Below are positions 1-6,186 of a stretch of DNA of 6,186 nt, one piece after another. Numbering within the stretch: position 1 is the first letter of the stretch; each line of letters starts with the position of its first letter. The notes under the pieces were generated by a model that searched no databases, was not told the DNA's origin, and was given only the letters and a program-made list of their open reading frames with translations. The translations under genes were made by a program, and so were the position numbers. The DNA is from Deltaproteobacteria bacterium (GTDB lineage Bacteria > Desulfobacterota > Dissulfuribacteria > Dissulfuribacterales > UBA3076), in contig JALTHV010000357.1 of the NCBI GenBank assembly GCA_027004315.1, positions 1-6,186 of the forward strand, given 5' to 3'.

Positions 1-120
1 AGGGAGGCAACTTGACTTTGTCATCCTGATGTAGCTTATAGGTTACTAAACGGGCTAATATTGTCTAACCTATTGATTGTGCAGGACTTTTGACCAAAAC
101 TATCCAATTTCACGCAACAT
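1..120. other. Unassigned sequence beyond the truncated DUF3800 gene
   Basis: No coding region is supported here. All three minus-strand frames, read on from the DUF3800 stop codon, meet stops and show nothing like the missing half of that family. The plus-strand frames are also interrupted. The only structure seen is an 8-base inverted repeat, ATAGGTTA at 38-45 and TAACCTAT at 66-73, with a 20-base loop. It has no following T-run on either strand, so it is not a convincing intrinsic terminator. The stretch may be the far side of a deletion or insertion that removed the end of the DUF3800 gene, possibly the edge of a mobile element. No transposase or recognisable terminal repeat can be named. 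Confidence 0.5.
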
Positions 121-462
121 TTAAGTATAAGGTAGTTCTTCCATCAGTATCGTCAGTTCCGTCAAAAAACGCTCGCGTCGCTCACTGTTCTGGAGAATGG
201 AAAAAGGCCCTTGAGCTTTGCGGATATCCCGGCTGTGCAGATTGATCCCTTCATGATCCCAGTAGCTAAGCTTAAAGTGGTTCAGCCGAGGGACAATTTC
301 CTCTATATAAACCCTGCGCTCTACAATAACAGTTGCCAGAACAAAGAGGGGGAAATCCCTGTCAATCTTTTCCATGGAGTGATCTCCACACTCGTCAAAA
401 AAAGCGATGAGTCGGGAATGGCCTTGAATTTCATGCCGCGATATAAGGTTATTGGTTATCAT
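121..462 (-). CDS. DUF3800-family protein, C-terminally truncated
   Basis: This 113-residue reading frame resembles the N-terminal half of DUF3800 proteins, which are usually about 200-270 residues long. Visible family features are the acidic motif FFDECGD (D23, E24), the strand PLFVLATVIVER (about 38-49), and the signature HSRDIRK (76-82) followed by GPF (85-87). The family is uncharacterised; a conserved DE pair near the N terminus and a QxxD motif near the C terminus are thought to matter. The frame ends at PYT-stop, just where the family normally continues, so the QxxD half is absent. The ATG at 462 is preferred over an upstream GTG at 486 because TGAGGA precedes it by 8 bases. It overlaps the end of hsdS by 14 bases, which suggests translational coupling. 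DUF3800 genes often accompany R-M and defence loci. The product is probably non-functional, unless the N-terminal half acts alone. Confidence 0.75.
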   Translation of the reverse strand: MITNNLISRHEIQGHSRLIAFFDECGDHSMEKIDRDFPLFVLATVIVERRVYIEEIVPRLNHFKLSYWDHEGINLHSRDIRKAQGPFSILQNSERRERFLTELTILMEELPYT

Positions 463-1798
463 TGATACTATCCTCAGGGATATCACTATAGTCCAAAAAA
501 TCAGGATGCCGCACTTCCCCTGTCAGCAGCTTCTGCATCAGCCCCTTTTTCTGTTCCTTCAGTTTTTCCTGTCTCTTTTTCAGCAGTTCAATCTCCCGGT
601 CGCAGGTGGAAAGGACCGCGGCAATGCGGGTTTGTTCGGGAAGAGAAGGGATTGTTATTATATAATTGTGTATGTCTTTCTTCTGTATATTTGGTAATCC
701 TGATCCAACTCTCAAACGCATAATTTTATACTCACAAAATTTCAGGAAATAATACAAATATAATTTATCTTGGCTCACTTCTTCTAAAGTATAACAATGC
801 CCACCACTCCAAAACTTTTGTGTAATATAGTTGATATACCCACATGAGTTGCCGCCCTCGCTAATAGTAATTGTGTTTTCTTTTTGATTCCATTTATCTG
901 TAAAACCAGAGGGCTCTACACCACCATTGATTACAGGGTATTGTCCATTCGTAGATAATGTCGATTTATTTAATTGTACACCTTTACGTATCCAACAAAT
1001 TCTCCCCAACCGTACTTCCTTCCATCCCTCCGGCAGCTCACCTTTTTTCTTTTCGTGTTTTTCGTGTATTTCGTGGTCAAACTCAGGGAACCGCATCCGA
1101 CCGGTGAGAAGTTGCTGCATCAATCCTTTTTTCAACAATTCGTAATTCGTAATTAACCGATTCGTAATTTCTATCGCCCGGTCCCAGGCAGAGAGGATTT
1201 CAGCTATTTTTTTCTGTTCAGGGAGAGGGGGGAGGGAAATGAGTAGAGTTAGGAATCCCCTTTTCGTAATTTTTTTCATACTGCCACTCGTGCCATTAGC
1301 ACGTGCAGCAATCTTTCTTCGGTACTCCTTTGTCAGGAGAAGATTGGTGAGCCAGCGAATACTTAGAATTTCTGCATTTTTCGCTGAGACTTGCCATATC
1401 AAATCTGAGAGGAATAGATTTGGATAATCTCTTTCTACATAACAAACTATACCTACAAGTTCTTCAGTATTTGAACGGCTAATCAGCATAGTGTCCTTGG
1501 AAATTGAAGCTTTGATTTTAGGAATGTCAGCTTGGACTACTTTTTTGTTTTCATTTGAATTGAAATATCCTTCCATTATGCAGCTAAGCTTCAACACACC
1601 AATATTAGAATCATTTGGGTAAACCGCTTCTGCAGTACCTTTTGCACTATATCCTGAAACAGGTTGAGAACAGACCTCTTTGATTGCAACACACTCCCAT
1701 TCCTGAGGTATCCACCCTACTTTTGTCTTCTTATATCCATGACGTCCTTTATTACGGGCTTTCTTTTTTGCTTTTAACTTTTCACTGTTCACTTCCAT
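449..1798 (-). CDS. hsdS: Type I restriction-modification specificity subunit HsdS
   Basis: This 449-residue protein is the DNA-recognition subunit of a type I R-M complex. It binds two HsdM for methylation and also HsdR for cleavage. The architecture is the standard duplicated one: TRD1 at about 27-189, opening with the common VGWIPQEW motif; a central conserved helix at 190-240, beginning PPLPEQKKIAEIL; TRD2 at about 254-383, opening with LPEGWKEVRLG; and a distal conserved helix at 384-434, beginning PSLPEQTRIAAVL. Both conserved segments are 51 residues long, align without gaps, and share KKGLMQ-LLTG. The length is normal for the family and there is no frameshift. The start is uncertain. 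The ATG at 1798 has its GGGG only 2 bases upstream, whereas a GTG at codon 3 (1792) has the same GGGG at 8 bases. The first 20 or so residues are lysine-rich and partly repeat-derived. hsdM and hsdR are not in the window. The 3' end overlaps the DUF3800 gene. Confidence 0.96.
   Translation of the reverse strand: MEVNSEKLKAKKKARNKGRHGYKKTKVGWIPQEWECVAIKEVCSQPVSGYSAKGTAEAVYPNDSNIGVLKLSCIMEGYFNSNENKKVVQADIPKIKASISKDTMLISRSNTEELVGIVCYVERDYPNLFLSDLIWQVSAKNAEILSIRWLTNLLLTKEYRRKIAARANGTSGSMKKITKRGFLTLLISLPPLPEQKKIAEILSAWDRAIEITNRLITNYELLKKGLMQQLLTGRMRFPEFDHEIHEKHEKKKGELPEGWKEVRLGRICWIRKGVQLNKSTLSTNGQYPVINGGVEPSGFTDKWNQKENTITISEGGNSCGYINYITQKFWSGGHCYTLEEVSQDKLYLYYFLKFCEYKIMRLRVGSGLPNIQKKDIHNYIITIPSLPEQTRIAAVLSTCDREIELLKKRQEKLKEQKKGLMQKLLTGEVRHPDFLDYSDIPEDSINDNQ
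471..476 (-). promoter_or_regulatory. Shine-Dalgarno sequence of the DUF3800 gene
   Basis: The minus strand reads TGAGGA here, ending 8 bases before the ATG at 462-460. It lies inside the last codons of hsdS. This good match and spacing decide the start of the downstream frame in favour of the ATG rather than the GTG at 486. Confidence 0.6.
1050..1076. repeat. Three tandem 9-base units inside hsdS (His-Glu-x repeat)
   Basis: The plus strand reads TTTTCGTGT, TTTTCGTGT, ATTTCGTGG, an exact 9-base period with a degenerate third unit. In hsdS it encodes HEI-HEK-HEK (residues 242-250) followed by further lysines. It lies in the linker between the central conserved helix and TRD2. A change in unit number would keep the frame and alter the linker by three residues. 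Confidence 0.85.
1139..1169. repeat. Three copies of TTCGTAATT inside hsdS central helix
   Basis: TTCGTAATT occurs at 1139-1147, 1146-1154 (7-base period, overlapping) and 1161-1169; a fourth isolated copy lies at 1263-1271. On the coding strand ATTACGAAT appears twice in the same frame and encodes Ile-Thr-Asn at residues 211-213 and 216-218. The patch sits in the middle of the central conserved helix that separates the two TRDs. Confidence 0.8.
1772..1792. repeat. Three degenerate 7-base units at the hsdS 5' end
   Basis: On the coding strand the units are GTGAACA, GTGAAAA and GTTAAAA, a clean 7-base period. They encode residues 3-9 (VNSEKLK) of the lysine-rich leader before TRD1. The first unit begins with the GTG that is the alternative start codon of hsdS. 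Confidence 0.7.
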
Positions 1799-1886
1799 TT
1801 CCCCGGTCTGTTTTCGTTCCGCTTACTCATATTGTTTTCATATTCAGTTTCAGTAGATTATTAACAATGTTGAATTTTGTACTCAT
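1789..1886 (-). other. NACHT-hsdS junction with two tiny linked reading frames
   Basis: The 84 bases between the NACHT stop and the hsdS ATG hold two very short frames. The first is 19 codons (1886-1827, MSTKFNIVN...). It starts in ATGA, which overlaps the NACHT stop codon at 1885-1883. It ends at TGA 1829-1827, which again forms ATGA with the start of a 13-codon frame (1830-1789, MSKRNENRPGKWK). That frame ends at TGA 1791-1789, inside hsdS, and overlaps the alternative hsdS GTG (1792-1790) as GTGA. Neither peptide is recognised and neither has a strong ribosome binding site of its own. They could be coupling frames that let ribosomes reinitiate, or chance. Confidence 0.3.
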
Positions 1887-4800
1887 TCCAAGGTGCAGTT
1901 TATCACTTTAGCCGTAACCAAAATGCCATTTTTGCGTTCTCGGTCTATCTGTTTTTTGAGTTCATCTTTGGCCACATTAATATCGGGCCATATTGCGGTT
2001 GATTTCTTTTCCCGATTGTCTGCATTATCCCATTTGGGACAGGCATACCAACCAAGAAGTAGAATGCCAGCTGTTGCTGTTCTACCTGACATATATTTGT
2101 CTATGAGTTGATCCTTGAGAGCCGTCCTTGCAGAGGCATTCCAATTACACTTTACCTCAATGCAGAGCGTTAAGGCTTGACCATTTTCATCGATTGCCTG
2201 AATCCAGATATCAGTCCTCGATCCGGCTTCTCCCTCTCTATATAGCTTGTGCCTGATTTGAACCTCGCGATTAATGATGATTTCGGATGAAAGCGTAAGC
2301 TTCAAAAAACGCGTCAGGTGATCGGAAAGATATCCTTCGTCTCTTGGTCGAGGAGAAATGGTAGTGTCCCACAGGTCCCCGATCGCAGGGATATCACCCT
2401 GTAAATACATCTGGTATTCCTCAAGTTTCTCCAAAATCAGTGCGTGGAGGTCATGACCCGAATTGATCAACCGGCAAGACGCACTCTTCCTGTCATAAAG
2501 TTTTTTGATGTCTTCAATTGAGAGAGTAGCGATATTCTTTGCCTGTTCAGTGGCCTTTGCTTCAATGATGCAATTGCTTAACCAAGTGTCTTCTGGGAAT
2601 TGACGAAGAATTTTCTTCAAAGCAACGACGGAGCCTCTAATGCCACTGCTTGTCAGGTGATTTATGATGCGGGATTTAAGTTCATGAATTTTGTCCAGTG
2701 GCCCTGGGCTATAGGGCTCTTCGTGCTCAGGGTATGTCTTGGCAGGATATTCAGTGTGCAGCCAGATGTAGAGGTCTGCAACGATATCAAGACTGCATGC
2801 GAAAAGGCCTTTTGCAAAACCACTTTCCCAGCTCATCAAGGCTGTTTCTATCCACTGCCTACCCCATTCACAGTTTGACTGGAGGGTTTCAAGAATTTGA
2901 TGGATATAGCTATTGGGACTAAGAGAGAAAGCAAGTGCGAGGTGTTTATTGAGAGATACGTCTGGAGGTGATTCCCTGTTACGGTTAAAAAGAGTATCCA
3001 AATAAGTACGAACCAAGTTTTCTTGACCGTGGCGAGCAAGTTCGGAAAAAATAAGAAAGCTCTTTTCAGAGGCAATATCAGGAGATTTCGCAATTTGCAA
3101 GATACTCTGTGCCTGTTTGTCGGTAAGTCTCTCGCCCCAATGACGCAAAATAGAAATGTGGCCGCTATTCAATTCCTGATCAAGTACGTTCAATAATGCA
3201 GTTTCGGCTACTTCAGGAAAACTCGTGGAAAGCGTGTCAAAAAGCGGAGTTAGGCATTCCATGTGCTCATCAAAAGCTGTCTTGAGCAACTCAACGCTGC
3301 ATTTGCGCCATATATCTTTTGTAAGCCCCTGATAGACGCCTGGCTTCATAACGCGAAGCAAAGTGAGGGCTTGAGCAACTGAATAAATATGTTGGTTGGG
3401 AGCGGTCGGCTCTATGGTGCTTTCCTTGAGATAACGTTCAGCGAGAATGATTAAGGCGTTTTGCTCTTCGGATGTGAGCTTTTTCCAGCCAATAGATTGT
3501 TGTAAATCAATAGGCCCTAATTGTCGCCGACCCATATCCGAGTGAAGCCAGGCTGTTATCCGTCCAAAAGATTTTGGAGCCAGCTCTATTTGCTGAAGAG
3601 CTAATTTGATCTCTTGGTCAATGCGCCGTTGATTGGCCTGTTCTTTTATCTTGCTATCCGCAGCTTCCTTTTGCCATTTCCGATTCATTTCTTCTGCGCG
3701 TCTTGCCGCCGCATCAGTCTCTTCTCTGATTTTATGGAATGAATCGATAAGATCAGGATGCAGAGCGTGTAATTCACCAATTTTGCTAGCATAGCTTTGC
3801 AAACCGACCCGCCATATGACAGCTTTGATGCAATTGATCCATTTTTCTGCAAATAGTCTATCTGGCTCTGTCAATGCCCGATCGATAAGTTTTCCAAAAT
3901 CCTCTGGCGTGTACAGTGGATAGTCATTAACCCATATGTATGACAGCGCTCTTTCGGAAATGGTATTTTCTTTGAAAATGACATCAAGAACTGCAAAACG
4001 CCCATCGATATCTCGCAAGAAATCCTCAAGGGACAGAAATAAATTTGACCTATCTCCGTATTCTTTCTGCAGGAACGGTGATCTATGTTTCTCAAGGGCT
4101 TTAAGATAGCCCTGTGCCAAGGTACTCGCGATTGCAGGAATCGATGCCCATTGCCAACAAAAAGTGAATATTGCCCGCGCCAGTCGGCCAAGTCGATTAA
4201 AGGGATCATGCTCGGTGATATGATCAAGAGCCCATGCTAACAAGTCCGAAGCATTATTTTCGTCAATAGTGGATTTAAGCGAACCAGGAAGCTCGTATTC
4301 GAGGAATAATCCGTATGATCCAGTGTAATTTGCTTTTTGCGGTGGGGTAAGATGCCTCAGCAGTTCAGTAGGTGTGAGATGTTCAGGCCATAAACAACGA
4401 AGCACGTTCCCTCGCAGATCATCTTGTGGATCGCTTGCCGGATTGATAGGTAGAAGTGATTTAAGCCGTCCCTGAGCAACTGTATCTTTCAGTCGACAAA
4501 GGGCATAGGATGTATCTATGCGCTGACGGAGGGGTAGTGTCGAATCAAGCACACGATCAGCAAATACATCTGAGAGCTCAGAAAACTCGCAAGCCTCTGC
4601 TATCTCTGTGGCAAACTCGACTGCGGAGTCAGTGGCATCATTATCCAATAAACAATCTCTGATAATGGCTGAAGTCTCTGAGGACACAAGTCGGAAGAGA
4701 TTCCCTGCGATGACATCGCTGTGCCTTTGTTGGTAGCTGATGCTGTCAGCACGGCTAAGGAGAGCGCTACAAAGCTTTGCAGGACCAACAGCTTGAACCG

Positions 4801-5965
4801 TATCCATTGATGCAAGGAGAAGTTCAGGCTGTATACCGGAAAGTTCTTCAAGAAAGCCTTGATTAAAGGAAGCAAGCCAACACGCTATTCCAAATCGTTG
4901 TGGGAATACTCCATTTCTGTCGGCATTTAAAAGAAGCGTTGTCCAGTGTGTTGAAGGAATGAATATCGTTAATCCATACGCAGCGAGATAGTCTTTGTAA
5001 ACAAAGTGGGCAAATCGAATCCGTCCGTCCCCTAGTGGAGTGAACACTCCTCTCTCAAGCGTCGTCCTGATTAGCTTCGGCGGGAACTTGTCTGTTACGA
5101 GACTGGAGATACTTATACATCGCTGAGGGTAGCGGCTTTGTTCATCAACCCATATTGCAGTGCAATCAGACAACGCAAAGCAGAGAGCGATCCATGCCGA
5201 GCATTCTACAATCTGGTCTAAGGTGTAAGAATTTTGAGTTCTTGAGCGCCTGGTGGCGGATGGTGTCTCATCGCACAGCCTTCTTATTCCCTGGACCCAT
5301 AGGTCTCGTTGAGTCATGTCTGCCAAACCATTGTCACTAAAAATGGATAGAGCGAGTTCGCAGCCAAGAGGTTTGGCGCAAATTCCTGCAATTCCTTGCT
5401 GATGTATGGTCTTTAGAAAACTGTCTCCATCTATACCATGGTCAACGGCAAGTTCTCTAATATTCTGTTCTGACAATGGTGCAAGGCTGTGTGTTTTGAG
5501 GTTGGAAAGTTCCGATTGTATGGAACGAATGGCTAACACATCACGGGATGCGATCCAGATCGTTGAAGTTTGGGAAAATTCAGAAATCAGCCGCAATACC
5601 GCACCAGATAAATCTTCGGCTTCGTCTAATCCGTCAAAGATAAACGCAAAGGCTGAGCTGTTTGATGCAGTTTGAATAAATGGACGGATATCCTCTCGCA
5701 ACGCGTTAGGATCACCGGAATATCGACCAAGCTCAACCAGATGTGCCCGCCCTTTGGGGAATTGATTCTTCAGTTGCTGCATAAAGGTCGTTTTCCCCAT
5801 CCCACCTTCTGCTAAAAGGATTGCACCAGGAAGTTTTGCAAATTCCTGCAAATTTATCAGGTCGGTGTATTTCAGGAAATCTTTGCTGATTGGTCCAAGA
5901 AGTCCATTGGCATCCACTAAAATATCACTGCCGCACGAACAAACATACCGGTTAATCGTTCCCAC
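1883..5965 (-). CDS. NACHT-type STAND NTPase with C-terminal PD-(D/E)xK-like nuclease
   Basis: This is a 1360-residue protein, likely a cytoplasmic sensor NTPase with a nuclease effector. Only 46 residues precede the P-loop. The NTPase shows Walker A GGMGKTT (54-60, K58), NACHT-style Walker B FIFDGLDEA (108-116, D111, D114, E115), a sensor-1-like IASRD (138-142), a conserved KPLG (198-201), and FAHFVYKDYLAAY (318-330), which matches the NACHT-associated FxHxxxxEYLAA pattern. From about 340 to 1200 the protein is helix-rich and HEAT/ARM-like, for example around 440-505; residues 745-795 look coiled-coil. The C terminus has SRTDIW (D1252) and IEVK (E1270, K1272), then QLIDKY (1286-1291) and GILLLGW, as in PD-(D/E)xK nucleases. 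No signal peptide or membrane segment is seen. The GTG start is chosen because GGGAG lies 11 bases upstream and no in-frame ATG or GTG lies between it and an upstream stop. Such STAND proteins often defend against phage; here the gene sits between rhuM-like and hsdS genes. The trigger and the nuclease substrate are unknown. Confidence 0.88.
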   Translation of the reverse strand: MGTINRYVCSCGSDILVDANGLLGPISKDFLKYTDLINLQEFAKLPGAILLAEGGMGKTTFMQQLKNQFPKGRAHLVELGRYSGDPNALREDIRPFIQTASNSSAFAFIFDGLDEAEDLSGAVLRLISEFSQTSTIWIASRDVLAIRSIQSELSNLKTHSLAPLSEQNIRELAVDHGIDGDSFLKTIHQQGIAGICAKPLGCELALSIFSDNGLADMTQRDLWVQGIRRLCDETPSATRRSRTQNSYTLDQIVECSAWIALCFALSDCTAIWVDEQSRYPQRCISISSLVTDKFPPKLIRTTLERGVFTPLGDGRIRFAHFVYKDYLAAYGLTIFIPSTHWTTLLLNADRNGVFPQRFGIACWLASFNQGFLEELSGIQPELLLASMDTVQAVGPAKLCSALLSRADSISYQQRHSDVIAGNLFRLVSSETSAIIRDCLLDNDATDSAVEFATEIAEACEFSELSDVFADRVLDSTLPLRQRIDTSYALCRLKDTVAQGRLKSLLPINPASDPQDDLRGNVLRCLWPEHLTPTELLRHLTPPQKANYTGSYGLFLEYELPGSLKSTIDENNASDLLAWALDHITEHDPFNRLGRLARAIFTFCWQWASIPAIASTLAQGYLKALEKHRSPFLQKEYGDRSNLFLSLEDFLRDIDGRFAVLDVIFKENTISERALSYIWVNDYPLYTPEDFGKLIDRALTEPDRLFAEKWINCIKAVIWRVGLQSYASKIGELHALHPDLIDSFHKIREETDAAARRAEEMNRKWQKEAADSKIKEQANQRRIDQEIKLALQQIELAPKSFGRITAWLHSDMGRRQLGPIDLQQSIGWKKLTSEEQNALIILAERYLKESTIEPTAPNQHIYSVAQALTLLRVMKPGVYQGLTKDIWRKCSVELLKTAFDEHMECLTPLFDTLSTSFPEVAETALLNVLDQELNSGHISILRHWGERLTDKQAQSILQIAKSPDIASEKSFLIFSELARHGQENLVRTYLDTLFNRNRESPPDVSLNKHLALAFSLSPNSYIHQILETLQSNCEWGRQWIETALMSWESGFAKGLFACSLDIVADLYIWLHTEYPAKTYPEHEEPYSPGPLDKIHELKSRIINHLTSSGIRGSVVALKKILRQFPEDTWLSNCIIEAKATEQAKNIATLSIEDIKKLYDRKSASCRLINSGHDLHALILEKLEEYQMYLQGDIPAIGDLWDTTISPRPRDEGYLSDHLTRFLKLTLSSEIIINREVQIRHKLYREGEAGSRTDIWIQAIDENGQALTLCIEVKCNWNASARTALKDQLIDKYMSGRTATAGILLLGWYACPKWDNADNREKKSTAIWPDINVAKDELKKQIDRERKNGILVTAKVINCTLE

Positions 5966-6000
5966 TGTACTGGGTTCTCCCTTCAGTTCTAACTACAGTG
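5963..6000 (-). promoter_or_regulatory. Inverted repeat enclosing the NACHT gene ribosome binding site and start
   Basis: The minus strand has CACTGTA (6000-5994) and its exact reverse complement TACAGTG (5969-5963); the latter ends in the GTG start codon. Inside, CTG-AA-GG (5986-5980) can pair with CCCAG (5974-5970), stacked directly on the outer stem, with part of the Shine-Dalgarno GGGAG (5981-5977) in the stem and loop. In RNA this would hide both the ribosome binding site and the start codon. The RhuM-like gene stops only two bases before the hairpin, so a ribosome finishing that gene would open it. Alternatively it could be a protein-binding operator. Folding was judged by eye. Confidence 0.45.
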
Positions 6001-6002
6001 TC

Positions 6003-6186
6003 TTAATTCTTGTCATTATTCGTTCCCTTGCCCTTTCCCGGCATCATTTTCGCTGCTTCCTCAAGCTGTTTTACGTAATCTGCTTCCCCCAGGGTCTCCT
6101 TGTATTCCCTACGGCGAGCAGCGAATTTTTCATATTCCGCCCTTGCGTGGTCCTCGGCTTCTTTCTTGCTGACTTTTCCAGCGCTG
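6003..6186 (-). CDS. Probable RhuM-family protein, C-terminal fragment (runs off right edge)
   Basis: Sixty codons and a TAA stop are visible; the frame is open to the window edge, so the 5' end lies outside. The peptide begins SAGKVSKKEAEDHARAEYEK and continues with a charged, helical tail ending in GKGTNNDKN. The pattern GKVS-x-x-x-A-x-x-x-A-x-x-EYEKF resembles the C-terminal end of RhuM (virulence-associated) family proteins, whose biochemical role is unsettled. They occur often inside type I R-M operons, which fits the hsdS downstream. The family call rests on a short, low-complexity tail and is moderate; it might also be the tail of another accessory protein. The tail is too short and lacks HsdM motifs. 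It ends 37 bases before the NACHT gene. Confidence 0.5.
   Translation of the reverse strand, partial: SAGKVSKKEAEDHARAEYEKFAARRREYKETLGEADYVKQLEEAAKMMPGKGKGTNNDKN

Noticed and set aside
38..73. 8-base inverted repeat as a terminator after the DUF3800 gene
   Set aside because: The stem is AT-rich, has a 20-base loop, and no T-run follows on either strand.
211..465. Plus-strand frame of 84 codons opposite the DUF3800 gene, and other plus-strand frames across the window
   Set aside because: They are antisense to well-supported genes, have no recognisable domains and no good ribosome binding sites.
1207..1276. Two 7-base A/T runs in hsdS (1207-1213 and 1270-1276) as phase-variation tracts
   Set aside because: Seven bases is short for slippage switching, both encode ordinary lysine pairs, and the gene is in frame.
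1836..1868. Possible internal promoter for hsdS (TTGTTA, 17-base spacer, AATATG on the minus strand)
   Set aside because: The -35 matches 4 of 6 and the -10 only 3 of 6 consensus bases, which is expected by chance in this AT-rich gap.
2848..3093. Minus-strand reading frame of 81 codons, and similar frames at 3871-4227 and 4600-4875
   Set aside because: All lie wholly inside the NACHT gene in other frames of the same strand, show no family features, and are explained as shadows of that gene.
5930..5945. Zinc-binding site at the NACHT N terminus (C9-x-C11)
   Set aside because: Only two cysteines are present, with no nearby partner Cys or His pair to complete a site.

Overview
All genes that can be supported lie on the minus strand, so the window reads from right to left as one compact operon-like block: the last 60 codons of a probable RhuM-family protein (6003-6186), a 1360-residue NACHT-type NTPase with a C-terminal nuclease-like domain (1883-5965), a type I restriction-modification specificity subunit, hsdS (449-1798), and a DUF3800-family reading frame that stops early (121-462). 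The first 120 bases hold no recognisable gene. Gaps are short (37 and 84 bases) and the last two genes overlap by 14 bases, which suggests co-transcription from a promoter beyond the right edge, probably upstream of hsdM. No terminator was found inside the window.

The organism is a bacterium: genes are tightly packed, there are Shine-Dalgarno-like sequences, and the gene set is a typical type I R-M locus. Base composition is moderate, about 46% G+C by hand count in the conserved parts of hsdS. The species cannot be read from the sequence. Short degenerate 7- and 9-base repeats in hsdS resemble those I remember from genomes of environmental and anaerobic bacteria, but this is only a hint.

Functionally, HsdS would direct an HsdM/HsdR complex (not in the window) to a bipartite DNA target. 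RhuM-like and DUF3800 genes are frequent passengers of such loci. The most interesting gene is the large one between them. It has a Walker A motif (GGMGKTT), a NACHT-style Walker B (DGLDEA) and the NACHT-associated FxHxxxxDYLAA signature, then a long helical, HEAT-like region with a coiled-coil stretch, then a D...ExK nuclease signature near the C terminus. This is the layout of a STAND-type sensor and effector. Its place before hsdS suggests a second defence layer that may monitor infection or the state of the R-M system; that role is inference.

Three pieces of fine structure deserve attention. A 7-base inverted repeat encloses the start codon and ribosome binding site of the NACHT gene, two bases after the RhuM stop codon. 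Two tiny reading frames link the NACHT stop to the hsdS start through successive 4-base stop/start overlaps. Three separate short-repeat patches sit in hsdS, all outside the two target-recognition domains.
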